64,000 bases of DNA from Bimuria novae-zelandiae CBS 107.79 (GCA_010015655.1 ML976670.1:819397-883396), one strand, 5' to 3'; counted from the stretch's first letter, positions 11,856 to 23,500 are shown. Notes: generated by a model from the sequence alone, not told the origin. Translations and numbers: made by a program.

Positions 11856-12508
11856 ATGGATGGCGGGGGTGAGGTTTTTTGTGGTGGGTTTCATGAGCAG
11901 TGTGAAGGAGATTCTTTGTATATATTCTCCTAGTGGAATGTCGGTGTATATATTGCTTTTACGTCCCTCAATGGAAGCTATCGGCCTGGGTTATGGGGTT
12001 CTTGCAATATAAATCGGTGACAATCAAAGAGACGAGGTGTTTTGCAGGAGGAATGCGAAGGACAGCGGTGAGCAGACAGTTTTTGTGACATTTTATCATT
12101 TTCAGTTGTCAGAATGCTTGAATTGTTGGCTACTTGAGTGTAGGGCTGACTTAGTGTTTCTTTTATTGACTTCAACGGCCTGAACAGATCATGCGACACA
12201 CAGCAACCAAGATACGCACAATGATTGCATGCAATCCATTGGGTCTTTCTGATTAATTCTATTCTAGAACGGGGATAACAGCTCTTCGAAGATGAATAAA
12301 TTCCAAGCGAGGACAGATGAGGGTATTAGGTGAAGAGTGTGGCTTCCAAAAATGGTTACTAGATGAACAGAGGAAGTACAAAATGACACGCTTTGTATTG
12401 AAAAGCATAAAACAGTTATGCTTCTATGTATAATCTCTAAAACCCACCCTCCACCAAGACCAATACATGCGCCCCCAATAACACTCGGCCCGATCAATAT
12501 GCAACCTC
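11856..12508. other. Convergent 3' UTR region
   Basis: Lies between the stop of the lyase gene (plus) and the stop of the secreted orphan (minus). Only short out-of-frame ORFs; no structural signal recognised. Confidence 0.5.
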
Positions 12509-13391
12509 CTACTGGATAGGCGCAACAAAGGACAAAACATCCATAGGAGTCTTGATCCAGCCCGCTTTGGAGTACGTGACAGGCTTGGGCGCAGCGTCCC
12601 AAACCTCAGGCTTGACTTCCCTCGCGATGACCTTGCCCGGGCCAATAATCTGGTCGCAACCACCGCCCTAGTATTTGAGTCAGTAACAGTTTCATCAACG
12701 GCTCTCGGATCGGAATAAAACTTACAACATCCTTTGAGCACGGAGGCCAGACCTTGAGGTCTGCCTCTTTGCTGCTGAAAGCGTTGTTTCGGTTTTCGGA
12801 AATGACGGTAACGGTGACGATGTTGGCAGTGCTGATAGGGATAGTTGGGTGCAGGCGCTGGAAGAGCTGGGCGGCGCTCATCTCTCCGCACTTTGCGTCG
12901 TTGGACTTGACGGCGGGAGCGATGCACTGATCAACCAGAGCAGAAACGGCGTTGTCGCGGGTGTACGTGATAGCTTGGCCACCCTTTTGCGAGCTGGAGA
13001 TGATGATTTCGTTACTGTAGTAGAAGACCGTCATCACGGAGGGGAGATCGGTTTTATGGATGTCGTACTGGCTGGCGCTGTTGAGCATGTCCATGTACCC
13101 GTCCATTGCGATCTGGACGAGTTGGGGATCGGTAAGTCTGCCGGGCACCGTGTAGTGAGCCATGAAGATGAGGCGGTTCTGCATCTTTCCTTTCGACACC
13201 GGCTTGCCGGCGATCATGTTTTCGGCACCGGCTTTGGCCAGCGCGTAGTCGAGCTCTACGCCGACTTTATCGCCGACTGGTGCTTTGTACGCTTTCAAAT
13301 TAGGTGCTCCTTTAGTGGCGGCATCTGCGAAACCGTGGAACCACAGTAAGATGTGGAAAAGCAAGTTAATGAACTGATTGAAGGAACGCAT
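12509..13391 (-). CDS. Predicted secreted protein of unknown function, 274 aa
   Basis: Two exons on the minus strand (13391-12726 and 12667-12509) joined by a 58-nt intron with GTAAGT donor and TAG acceptor. The ATG at 13391 is preferred over an in-frame upstream codon because it begins a good signal peptide (NLLFHILLWFHGFADA). The mature protein contains YKAPVGDKVGVELDYALAKA, IFMAHYTVPGRLTDPQLVQI, an SNEIIISSSQKGGQAITYTR segment and a C-terminal GWIKTPMDVLSFVAPIQ. It has only four mature cysteines. I do not recognise a domain. Without the intron the frame would run on with unrelated residues, whereas the spliced form stays hydrophilic and Cys-containing (GGGCDQIIGPGKVIAREVKP), which supports the model. 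It lies between two other genes for secreted proteins, so an extracellular role is likely. Confidence 0.75.
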
Positions 13392-14356
13392 CTTGAAGAA
13401 ACGAGTGTAATGGAGGTATGCGGTCCCGCGCAAAAAGAGTGAATGCGAAGACAAAAAAGAGTGACTGTGAAGACAAAGTTCTGACTGATGATCTGGATGG
13501 TTTTCAGAGGGCTAACAACATCCATCTTATAACGGAATACCTGCATGCTGTTCGAAAACTGCATCTACAATGTCACGGGAGTTCGCGACCCCTGTAATGC
13601 CCGATGTCCGAAAGCGCTCCACTCTGCAGCCCCCAAACCGGCGATAGCACCACTGCCACGCATGTTTCTTTCCTTGATTTTCTCCGGCCGTGTAACCACC
13701 CCTTGACATTAGGGCCAGAGCCTTACTGCTCCGTGGCCGAAGTGGATTTGGTGAAGAAGTGCGGCGGAGCTAGGGCTGCACAGCCGTTGAAAAGTGGGTT
13801 CGCTGTCCCTGCTACCGCCCACTTTTTGCCCGCGCTTGACTTGTTCGACCACGTCGACCCTGAATGTTGATGCGGTACCTGCATTGAGCCCGTGGAACAG
13901 GGGATGGGAACATGCTAGCGTACAGTTTCGCGCACAAGCTTTGCAGAGTTCTATTTTAGCATACGGGCCACTAGTGTTTTTAAGGTAAGTCTTTAACAAG
14001 TCTAACTGTCCTAGTATTTGGAGCATTGCAAACTCTGAAAAATGTAAAATTTGCTTCTTTCGACTACAATAAGTGAAGTCCGGAAAGTACTGGCGCGACG
14101 AAACACGCGATGCGGTCGGGCAACGGACATGGCGGTCGGGTGGGGAAACGGGCTTTTGAATTTTTCTGTAGCAGCTGAGGCAAACCGCGATGTTTAATTT
14201 CATACATATATTTCAGCAGCGCGATTTGATGACTGGCAACCTACATTCGCTACACATCACACTCATTCATTGATTGCTTTATCCATTCTTTCGTTTCACT
14301 TCACTCTTTCACTCTTTGCTTGTTTATACCGCTCAAAGGGGCAGGTCTCCGTTATC
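13392..14356. other. Shared promoter region of two divergent secreted-protein genes
   Basis: About 965 bp between the start codons of the minus-strand orphan and the plus-strand RNase-like gene. Just before 14357 there is a long CT-rich run (about 14260-14330), typical of fungal promoters and 5' UTRs. No gene seen. Confidence 0.5.
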
Positions 14357-15261
14357 ATGCTTCTCAAGAATCTATTTGTGTTGGGCCTCGCAGCCATCAC
14401 CGCTGCGAGCCCCATCCTGGAAGACAGAGCCGGCAAGACTGGCACAGCTGTCGGAGGCACGACCGGCACCAAGGGCAAAGGCGGTGCTACGTGTAAAAAC
14501 ACCAATGCTTTCACGCCAGTGACTTGTCCTCGTGTCAAATTTACCGCGGCCCAGATCGAAAGGGCTGTGAAGCAGGCCAAGGCCATGAAGCTCAAGGGCA
14601 AGACTGGCAAGGGACTCCATTTCCCAGCCAAGTACAAGCCCACCAAGGAGGCGAAGGCCAAGGGAGCCAAAGCCGGCAAGGCCAAGGCTGGCAAGCCGGT
14701 GAAGAGAGACGAGGATGACGGGGAAGATGAGGAAGACGAGGTTCTCGAGGCACGCGATGAGGAAGATCTGGAAGATGACGAGGACCAAGTTCTCGAGGCA
14801 CGCGATGAGGAAGACCACGTTCTCGAGGCACGCGCACGAGGAGGCAGAGGAGGAGCAGCATCCAGGACTAGACCCAAGCCTACGCGCAAGACCAAGCCGA
14901 AGACCACCAAGCCGAAAACCACCAAGCCCAAGACCACGCCGACCAAGAAGCCTGCTCCCAAGAAGGACAACTGCAACGGCGCCACCGCAAAGCCTGGAAA
15001 AGGCATTTGGATGTTCCCCATTCTCGAGAAGGGAGCTTGGAAGCGTGAGTACACTCCATATGCCCAGACTTCATATTGCACACGCTAACCTGTGGTCCAG
15101 CTGGTGTCATGCCTGAGGTCAACTATATTATTCTGGACAGCAAATTCAACTATGTCAGGACTGTTGAGAGGGAGCCTGGTGCAGCGGAAGAGTATGAGGC
15201 TTGCGCCGCTGGAGAGGCAGCCAAGGGCAAGGCGAAAGCCGGCAAGGGCAAGGTAGCGTAA
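14357..15261 (+). CDS. Secreted RNase T1/N1-fold-like protein lacking catalytic residues (effector candidate), 282 aa
   Basis: Exons 14357-15044 and 15101-15261 (intron 56 nt, GTGAGT...CAG with GCTAAC). Residues 1-18 form a signal peptide. Residues 46-95 (two Cys at 46 and 57, FTAAQIERAVKQAKAM helix, LHFPAKY) and 206-264 (Cys206, GIWMFPILEKGAW, PGVMPEVNYIILDSKFNYV, Cys264) match the order of helix, strand and WPI-like and PG-like motifs of guanyl-specific microbial RNases. At the positions where the family has its catalytic His, Glu, Arg and His, I see Phe-Pro-Ala, Met, Asn-Tyr and Arg-Glu, so nuclease activity is unlikely. Between the halves sits a low-complexity insert of about 110 residues: Lys/Ala/Gly, a KR site at 116-117, an acidic stretch with three VLEAR units (residues 129, 145, 155), then Pro/Thr/Lys repeats. 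Fungal RNase-like proteins without catalytic residues are known as a plant-pathogen effector type; assignment here is inference. Confidence 0.7.
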
Positions 15262-16026
15262 GCGTACGCATACTTGGCAGCCTTGCGCGTTGCGGACTGT
15301 GATCATCCCGGATAATGGTTGCTCTCCTATGTATGTTTAGCTGTACATATTTTTCGATAGTCAAGAGCCTGTAGACTGTTAGCAATTGTACTGCTCAGTT
15401 TCCATCTGTATCGCTTGAACAATATATGCATCCTTCCGTAACTGTGGCCGCCACTGCAGAACATCCTCGTTTGAAGCAGATTGCCGGTGACAAAAAAAAG
15501 CATTTTAGCCACGTGCGTACGGCTGCTGTATTACCCAGCCTGAGGTAACACCCTACAGTTGTATTCCACCCTTACCTACATGCGCCTTGTCAGACATACC
15601 CGCAGACACAAGCAGGGGTATAGTGTTAGCATAGCAGCACAGGCGGCATCCGTATGCGATGCTCAGACGTGGACGACTGGCTTACAGCAGGTCGTCGTGC
15701 TTGATTGTCCTCTAACAGCCAACGGTAGCATTAAGGTCCCCACAGCGATCGGACCAGAGACAGCTCGGCTTCCCGTACGCCCGGGCTTACATGAGTAGGG
15801 TACTTCGTCGACGGACGACGCCAAAATTGGACGGCTTTCTTTAAGCTCCTTGCAGTGGCATTGAGTAGCGAGGCCTTATTCTATAATTTCGGTTATAAGT
15901 GGTGACTGTATGCAATTGCAGTGTTGTACATATCACGCTCGAATCCACCCATCCATCACCAATGCAGATGCAGAATGCCTATTCCTTGTCCATGCACTTT
16001 ATTTCTCAGCTTCATTCTCCAATCCT
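15262..16026. other. Intergenic, nothing recognised
   Basis: 3' UTRs of the converging RNase-like and CX9C genes. No gene, repeat or RNA recognised. A short plus frame at 15559-15798 has no coding features. Confidence 0.5.
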
Positions 16027-16635
16027 CTAGTACTGACTCGCCGCCTGCTGGCACGCCTTGAGCTGATCTAGGTACCACCCGCAGATGGACAGGTTGCCAT
16101 TGTTCTCCGTCATGCAGTTGTTGAAGGTCTTGATGTCGCCTGCGCAGGGGCCGGTCGGCTGGTTTTGCTGGGCCTGCGAGTGCTGCTGGGCGAAGTCGGT
16201 GTTCTGGGGAGCGGCCTCGGCGGGCGCAGAGCCGCCGCCGAAGAAGCCGCCGATTGCGTGGCCGATGGAGGATCCGACTGCGACACCGCTACAGCTTTAT
16301 TAGCTTTCTTTCTCGACATTTGATGATCGCGATGAGAATCATGGCAGGAACCATCGCCGACGTGGTGATAGTCCGAAATGCGGTTTTCTGACTGGTGAAT
16401 GCTCATGCAAAATGTGGACTTACGCGGCAGTGCTGGCCATCTGTCCGAACAATCCGGGTCCCTGGCTCGCTTGGGGAGCTGGCGCATGCTGCTGGGGCGG
16501 CGCCTGCTGAGCAGCTGGAGGTGCGGCAGCTGTGGACGAATGACGGGCGTTTGCGGGCGCTGGAGCTGGGGCAGCAGGCCGAGCTGGGGCAGCCGTGGGA
16601 CGGCGAGGTGCAGATCCTCCGCGCTGGCGAGGCAT
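16027..16635 (-). CDS. MIX17: Twin CX9C mitochondrial protein, CHCHD2/CHCHD10/MIX17 family, 157 aa
   Basis: Exon 1 is 16635-16424, exon 2 is 16288-16027, with a 135-nt intron (GTAAGT...TAG). The N-terminus is Arg-rich and then Ala/Pro-rich (MPRQRGGSAPRRPTAAPARP), as in mitochondrial import signals of this family. A hydrophobic glycine-rich segment follows (MASTAAGVAVGSSIGHAIGG, then FFGGG). The C-terminal CHCH domain has two exact CX9C pairs, CAGDIKTFNNC and CGWYLDQLKAC. These are oxidised by the Mia40 relay in the intermembrane space. Family roles include cristae organisation and respiratory-chain support; the yeast member is Mix17/Mic17 and the human members are CHCHD2 and CHCHD10. The length matches the family. 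Symbol by family, not by proven orthology. Confidence 0.92.
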
Positions 16636-17000
16636 TTTGATGATATGTGTGTTGGCGGTGTTGGGTGAGGGAATTGGGTTGTGTTGTGATGTGATGACGA
16701 AGGTAGAGTTTGTGTCGTGGAGGTGGATGGCAAAAGTAAGGGAGCTCGGATTCGAGAAGGATCGGCATCGGCGTTAAGCCGAGGCGGGGAAAAAGGAGAG
16801 ACGCGATTGGTTGCGAGCAGAGCCTCCAGTGCACTCTACACCCAACTCATAAGCTTGATAGCGACGACAACAACCATACTCGCTGTACAAGGAGAATAAG
16901 GTTCCGCGTCTGTATCGTGGAGCGTGGAGTAACTCACGTAGGATCGGCGGAGACAGAAATTCGCACTCGGCATACTTTCTATTACATACTGTTACACGAT
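16636..17000. other. Promoter of the CX9C gene and 3' end of the reductase gene
   Basis: About 365 bp between the start of the CX9C gene and the stop of the ketopantoate-reductase-like gene, both on the minus strand. GT-rich near 16650-16730. Nothing else seen. Confidence 0.5.
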
Positions 17001-18434
17001 CTACTCACGCCGCTCAGGCCGGTACTCCTTCCCAGACACAACATCCGCCAACGGAATGTCGTTACCCAGATCTTCCTTAATGATGACCTCTCCCTCTCCC
17101 GACCTCTCCTCCACAAACGGAATGTTCTCACCTAGCTCCAACCGTATCAACCCACTCTTGCCCTTCACCATATGCATCAACATGTAGTTCATAAAGCACT
17201 TTATGCCCATTTCCTCCCCCTTCTTCACGATCCATCCGTTGATGTAGTCGATCTCCGTTTGTCTGCCGCCCCGGACATCTGCCAGCATACTGGATATGTT
17301 GTCCCGAGTGCGATTGGCGACACCAACGACCACGTTTTCCAGCCGTCCTGGATCGAAGCGGTGTTGGACGTTAGGGATGTACTGGAGTTCGGGCAGAGAG
17401 CGTATGATGAGGGAGATCTCAGAAAGTAATAGGCGCATAACGCGGGTGAGTGAGTAGTTGTATAGAATGGAGCCGTTTCGTGCATCGAGCATGACGGTGA
17501 GCGGATTAACTACGCAGTTCACGGCGAGTTTCTCAAGCTGCAACTGGAGCAGGTCTGGCGGTGAGAAACCAGTGGCGCAAAGAACCGGAGTGCGCAGGAG
17601 GGTCCGCAACAGATACCGGTGATTAGGAGTCCATCGGACAGTTGCTGCCGTAGGCGCCGGCGTAGAAGGATCTGGGTTTGCGGGATAGGCTGGCGCCATT
17701 GGCTGCGGGTCTGCGTGAGGTTTGAATTTTGGTTGCGGTGCATACGGTGCGGGCTCGCGATCTCTTTCGCTGGGCATGATTCCGAGGTGGATGGTTCCAA
17801 ACCCAGCATGCACAACCGTGAAAGGTTGTTCGGTTTGGTGCATACCGTGGGAATTGATGCCCACCATGTAGTGCGGCCGCGTCGCAATATCGGGAAATAT
17901 CTCACTGTTCACTTCGTCCACGGTCCCCATCCCATTTTGCAAGAAGCAAATGACAGACTCCTTGTGCAGCCGGTGCTTCACGGCAGAGAGCGCCGAGAGG
18001 ACTTGGGTCGACTTCATACACAATATGAGGGAGCTGATCGGCTCCGTAGACTCGCCATATGCCAATCTGGGCTCTTCCGGGGTCGTTCTCTGTGCGTTCG
18101 AGCCTTCGGGGAAGGAACCGTCAGTATTCGTCCCTATTTCTTTGCCATGGTATCTCAACCGTGGAAATGCCAACTCCGCGTCGTAGCCTTCTCGTCTTTC
18201 GGCATCTCCGTCGGTAATGCACTGCAGCCTCTGGGGCGATTCCTCCCACTCCTTCAATCGCTCTCGATTGTGGAAGACCAGAGTCACTGGCGGCGCATTC
18301 GGTATCCCCTTGAGTGAGTGCGCCACGAACTTCCCAACACTTCCTAACCCCATGACATGAATGCGGCGATCCCGCACCGGTTGCGCTCGGTAGAAATCTG
18401 CAGGGCTTCGAGGGGGTTTCGGTACTTCGTCCAT
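17001..18434 (-). CDS. 2-dehydropantoate 2-reductase-like protein (ApbA/PanE family), 477 aa
   Basis: Single open frame from the ATG at 18434 (context GGCCATGG) to a stop at 17001. The frame stays open upstream to about 18506 without another ATG, and a TTTGCCCCAG there could be an acceptor, so a short extra 5' exon is possible. Residues 25-34 (IHVMGLGSVG) are the NADPH-binding Rossmann glycine motif. CMKST (Lys141) and FLQNGMG (165-170) match the conserved ApbA strand and NGxG loop. EKLAVNCVVNPLT carries the conserved catalytic Lys (302) and the Asn. The C-terminal helical domain follows (SSMLADVRGGRQTEIDYING). Family members reduce ketopantoate to pantoate for CoA synthesis. A Pro-rich insertion at about 226-266 (PYAPQPKFKPHADPQP) and the 477-residue length exceed typical PanE, so this may be one of the fungal paralogues with another substrate. 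Confidence 0.85.
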   Translation of the reverse strand: MDEVPKPPRSPADFYRAQPVRDRRIHVMGLGSVGKFVAHSLKGIPNAPPVTLVFHNRERLKEWEESPQRLQCITDGDAERREGYDAELAFPRLRYHGKEIGTNTDGSFPEGSNAQRTTPEEPRLAYGESTEPISSLILCMKSTQVLSALSAVKHRLHKESVICFLQNGMGTVDEVNSEIFPDIATRPHYMVGINSHGMHQTEQPFTVVHAGFGTIHLGIMPSERDREPAPYAPQPKFKPHADPQPMAPAYPANPDPSTPAPTAATVRWTPNHRYLLRTLLRTPVLCATGFSPPDLLQLQLEKLAVNCVVNPLTVMLDARNGSILYNYSLTRVMRLLLSEISLIIRSLPELQYIPNVQHRFDPGRLENVVVGVANRTRDNISSMLADVRGGRQTEIDYINGWIVKKGEEMGIKCFMNYMLMHMVKGKSGLIRLELGENIPFVEERSGEGEVIIKEDLGNDIPLADVVSGKEYRPERRE

Positions 18435-18824
18435 GGCCGGGCTGTTGTCCTCCACTCTGGGGCAAATTAGTTCTAGTCTCTCTTCAGACGACAACAGGAT
18501 GCGCACTTGATTCCCTGCTTTGCCTGAGGCACTGTGCTCTCAGGTCCCAACCAGCTCTTCGTCAATCCGCTCGTCTGATAATAGGCCACCCGGCCGACTG
18601 CATGGCTACCGAGTCTGCATGGAGCTCGTATGTAGCGTATCCGCGGCCGCAGCCTGGGGAGGAACTGCGAAGGGGAGAAGGAAGACAGATTGGCAGGTTG
18701 CGTAAACTTTGCATGCACGAATGGAGAAGCGCATGCAATAGCCTACTAGAAACATGTACAGGAAAAAAGCGCAAAAGTAGCGAGTAGAATGTTGACGTCT
18801 TCGGTCGCATCTGCCCAAGCCCTA
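18435..18824. promoter_or_regulatory. Left half of a divergent promoter split by transposons
   Basis: Sequence between the reductase start codon and the TA target site at 18823-18824. Its continuation is 28551-28781, in front of the LRP1-type gene. Without the island the two divergent start codons would lie about 620 bp apart. No specific binding sites recognised. Confidence 0.55.
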
Positions 18825-18896
18825 CCCTGCCGAGACAGTCAGTGCGCCGCGACACTACCGTGCCCGTGCACCCAACGCGCGCCGTCGGCCAACGCG
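18825..18896 (+). repeat. Left terminal inverted repeat of the outer pogo element
   Basis: 72 bp, GC-rich, unmutated. It is the uninterrupted counterpart of the split right repeat and so shows the original empty site of the inner pogo insertion. Confidence 0.88.
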
Positions 18897-19978
18897 GGAA
18901 CACCATCCACATGACACTTTTTCATCCCAACACAGCACAACAACAATAACAGGCATTAACGAAGCAGTTGTAGAAGTAAAAAGTACACCTTTAGGAGAGA
19001 AAATCCTATAGATAAAAATAGCTTAAAAGCATAGCGTTATTTACTTAACTTTAACGCGTAAAGTAGAGCTTAGTGCGCGTTCTTACTAAGAGGATACAGT
19101 AACGCGTTAGAACCTTAGCCTATAAGAGGAGGTAGAGCTTGTAAAGTATATAAATAAGCTTACAAAAGAACACCTCCCACCTATAAAAGAGATAGTTTAA
19201 GATTTCGCCTTAAATATCGCTAGGCATTAGATCTCTAAGAGCTAGGTATTACGCTTCCTAAATTATTACAATAATAAGCTTACGTCTCAATTCACCATAT
19301 CTATAGACTAGCAACGCCATATCGCTAACTCTAATAATAAGTATAAGCTATACTATAACGCGCTACGCGATAAAATTAAATTCTATAAAATAAAGCCTGC
19401 GTATATATATAATATAGATAAGAAAGGCTTTATAATTAGAGCTATTAGTAAATAGAAGAGAATCTTTAGCAAGCGTTAATTTAAGAAGAAACCCTTTAGG
19501 CAGATACTATAGGATAGTAATTATAAGTAGGTAAGCCTTATAATATATGTATGCGCGGATGGATCTGCTCTTCCTCTAGGCCTCATATATCTGGCTAAAT
19601 CTCAGAATATTCAGAGCACCTGGGTGGAGGATATAAAGGTGGGAGAATATATAGCCTTCTTTAGAGTATTACCTAGTGGCTAGAGCAACGATGGCCTAGG
19701 CCTTGCTTAGCTATAACAGGTGTTCTAGCGCTTTACTACATCTAAAGCTTAAAGAAAGTACCGCCTATTGCTTATAGATAGCTATAGGAGTCACCTAACT
19801 AAAGAGTTTTTAGAGTATTGCTACTAGTATAAAATTCTTATAAGTATTTATCCACCTTACAGCACGCACACGCTTCAGCCGCTTAATATAGTAATATTTA
19901 AGCCTCTTAGTATAGCATACTTAAAGAAGCTAGGAGAGCGCCTCTTTAAGTATAAAGGCCTAGTATTAGTAAAGAAGC

Positions 19979-20150
19979 TGTCAGCATGGCACCTTAGTTC
20001 ACACGGTATATATAAACTACATCTCTCACGTGACTCTTCGTCACCTGCTTACTCATCATGGTTGTGTATATAATCGCTCTCTGTAGCTCTCTTAATACAA
20101 AAACCTTCTGCCTCATTTATCTCTTGTGCTTGGTCCGACCACATCTAATA
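19979..20150 (+). repeat. 5' LTR of the copia element in the 18.8-28.6 kb nest
   Basis: 172 bp. Differs from the 3' LTR only by C/T and G/A changes of RIP type, mostly near its inner end. The primer-binding region begins GTTATAAGCCC just after it. Confidence 0.9.
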
Positions 20151-20599
20151 GTTATAAGCCCAGTATCCCCGCACTACGCTGCGATACTTAAATAAGATTA
20201 TTTACTTTATTAATTATATTACACGTTATATACGTTGCGATTATCCTCGCGTTATTACACGCTTTATTATTATCGCATTACGTAACTCTTTAAGATTATT
20301 TCTCGCACTTATTAAAACTAAGTTTTTAATATCCTTTAACTATACTTTACGTTATAATTATCCTCGCGTCGCTGCACGCATCTTGTTATTATATTATAAT
20401 ACTCTTAAAGTTTTACTTTATATTTTCTGCCAACTAGCAAGGTAGCTTATTTGCTATTATAGCTACCACTACTAGCACTAATGCTCGTGCTACCACTATT
20501 CTCTAAGGTTCAGTAGACTAGACACCTTAGTATACTGCCAAACGATGATACGCTACTATTAAAGGCGTATAGTAGTACTACGACCCTAACTCTACTACG

Positions 20600-23500
20600 A
20601 TAACTCCACTACCTATTATAGAGCTGTCTAATAACAGCACCGCTGATGCGTGGAAGATCTAGGAGATTAAATCTAAACGTTAAGAGTTAATTATAAAGGT
20701 AATTAGTAAAGTTAATCTTAAGATCTTACGCACTGTCGCAATAACCTATATCTACCTTATTAATAGGGCGGAGCATGACGATCCACGGAGCTAGCTTATA
20801 ACGCTCTAAAAGCATTTTAAGGTCACGGACCAATAGTAGAGGCTAGAGCTTACCACCTAATACACTAATATCTAAAAGAAGCCAAGGAACTAGAGCGTTT
20901 AGGCTTAGCTAGATAAATACTCGCAAATCACATCTTAATATGTCCAAGAGGACATGCTAGAGATGACGGAAACGCGAGCGTAATAGCGATTCATCTATAC
21001 TATACGGGACTCTAGAGATAAGGCATGGGCGCAAGCGCAGTTCCTTACTATAGAGCAAGAAGAGGCAAGTAACGTTATACTAACACTAACTCTCTAAGAC
21101 TTAATAAGCCATTATCGGAAAACGGTGCCTACAACCTAATACTTAATTAAGGCGCTAGGCAGCTTCACATCGTAATCTTCCTTATTAATTATAGAGCTAT
21201 TGCCGAATACCTAAAGGGACTAATCGAAATATATCTATAGACTACATACCTTAATACTTTAGTGCTTTACACTTAATACTAAGGCGGAAGGCAGGCGAAA
21301 GGACTTTAAGCCTACTTTAAAGGCTTTGTCTTAGCTTGTTAAGGCCTTTCGCAACAAGGACACTCTTAAGAAGGCTAAGAAGGCCTATAAGAATGCAAAT
21401 ATTTAGTAGATATTTAATATAGAAAAAGCTAAAGCTAAGCTAGCTAAACGCAAAAAGAACTCCGCATTACGTTAGACCTATAAAGCTAACACTAGTACAG
21501 ACTACAGCTCAGACAGATACGCGTTAAATGTAGCCTACTTCATGCAACCCTCGCAATCCTTGTAACCCTCGTAACTCTTACAATTAAACTCTATATCTTT
21601 GTTACACGATCGATCACTACAGAACTAATAGGTAATAGACCTAGGTTCAAATGTCCACATCTGCAACAGGACAGGTATTAATTAGAAGTAGACTAGGCTT
21701 CCTTCCTCCTAAGACACTGTACAAGCAGGCTGCAACTCGCACCAAGTTAAGGTATAGGGAGAAGTAACTCTTAATATAAAAAGGGGTAATAAGATAGCCT
21801 TAATTACTCTTAAGAACGTGGCATATATCTTAGGGTTTATTACTAATATCTTTAGTCTTAGCTATTGCAAGAAGATCCACTTTAACTTAAAGATAAATAG
21901 GCTCTTTAAGAAAGATAAGTCTCAGGTCTTCTTAGAACTCGAACGAGTTAAAGGCCACTAGTTCTTAAACGCTTAAGACGCTAGATAGCCTTTTTAGGCT
22001 ATAGTAGCTAACTCTACCTACGCGAAGTCACCTTAAGTTATTACTATAATATAAGTATATTAAGTGCTTAGACACCTAAGCTATCAAGCTATTAAGCATC
22101 TTAAAGACTTAACTACAGGCCTTAAAGTAGGTACTAATGGCAGAGGTGATTAGTAGACAGATGCATGTACCTCATGCATTAAGGGCAAGATAAAGAAAGA
22201 CGTTAGTCAACGACCTCGCGCTGACAAAGCCTATCGCTTGTTTTATCGCATTATTATTAACATTATCCAACTCTAGAAGCATAGTAAGGCATGCTATAAT
22301 AGAGATGTCTAGGCATTACATGCAGTGTGCGAGTACACGAAGCTCCACGAAATCTATACTCTTAAGAATTAATATAAGGCTACTGTCGTTCCTGCGATCA
22401 CTCGCCTCATCAACAAGATTAAGCGAGTGTATAGCTACCAAGTAGCTATTGTCTTTATAGATAGAGACGTTAGATATAGACAAGCAGAAGCTAATTTAGG
22501 CTCTTCTGCTTAGGAAGTCCTTACGTTAGCCAGCATTAAGGTTAAGATAAGGTCTCTAGACACTCCTGCATAGCTTAGGGGTGCTGAACGAGCCGGAGCG
22601 ATTATTATCACTGTTGCTAGGGTTCTTCGAATCCATGCTAGTCTACCTAAGACCTTAGCCAATAAGCTAGTCTGCACAGCAGCCAGGCTACTTAACATTA
22701 CGCCTATAAAATCTATCAACTAGCGTACACTACAGGAGATAGTCACTGGCGTCCGCCCCAACTTCTCTCGACTCTACGTTATTAGAAGCCGTGGATTTGT
22801 GCTTAACAAGCACCTCTTAAGAGGAGACAAACTTAAAGACCGCACCTTTAAGGGATACCTACTTAAATACAACGCCTTAAATATTTATTAAGTGTAGCTA
22901 CTTGCCACGAATCGCGTTATCCGCGTACGCGACGTACGCTTTATTAATAAACTTTATAAGGATAAGCTATTTACTTAACTAGTAAGGCCTTATATCGTTA
23001 AGTCTGCACATATTCCTAAGGAGGAATATAATAGTGATACTATCGTAGTTACATAGCTAATAACATAGCGACAAGCAATAGTTACCTCTTCCCTTGTATA
23101 GAAGGAGATTTAACAACTACCTTCTCTAATAATTACTACTCGTACTACTCCCGACCAAATAGAGCAATAGCTATTCTAGAAGTCTTCTACTTCTAGGGCT
23201 TCTTAGCACACGACACCTGGGGGGTGGAACGTTAATAAGAATCCTAAAAAAGACATAGACACGGCTAGAATAGCTATTCTAACGCGTAAACATAACATGA
23301 ATTAACTATATATCCTAGATTAGCAACATAATAATACTTCGTAATAACGAGATCTAAATTTCTTGCAGGATAATATTATTACTAGTAAAAGACGTCGCTA
23401 AGCGCACTTTATTAAGGCTAGTCCTTTAACTAAGTACTATACTTTTACTACTATAATGCAGCAATCTTATAAGGCTACTTCTATTACCTTATAACTTAGG

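Noticed and set aside
11145..11894. Minus-strand ORF of 249 codons
   Set aside because: Arg/Gly/Val-rich shadow of the lyase third exon, which has clear PL4 motifs on the plus strand.
14296..15081. Long minus-strand ORF (261 codons) opposite the RNase-like gene
   Set aside because: Antisense shadow of the low-complexity Lys/Ala/Glu repeats; the plus strand has a signal peptide, a conserved-type intron and a domain.
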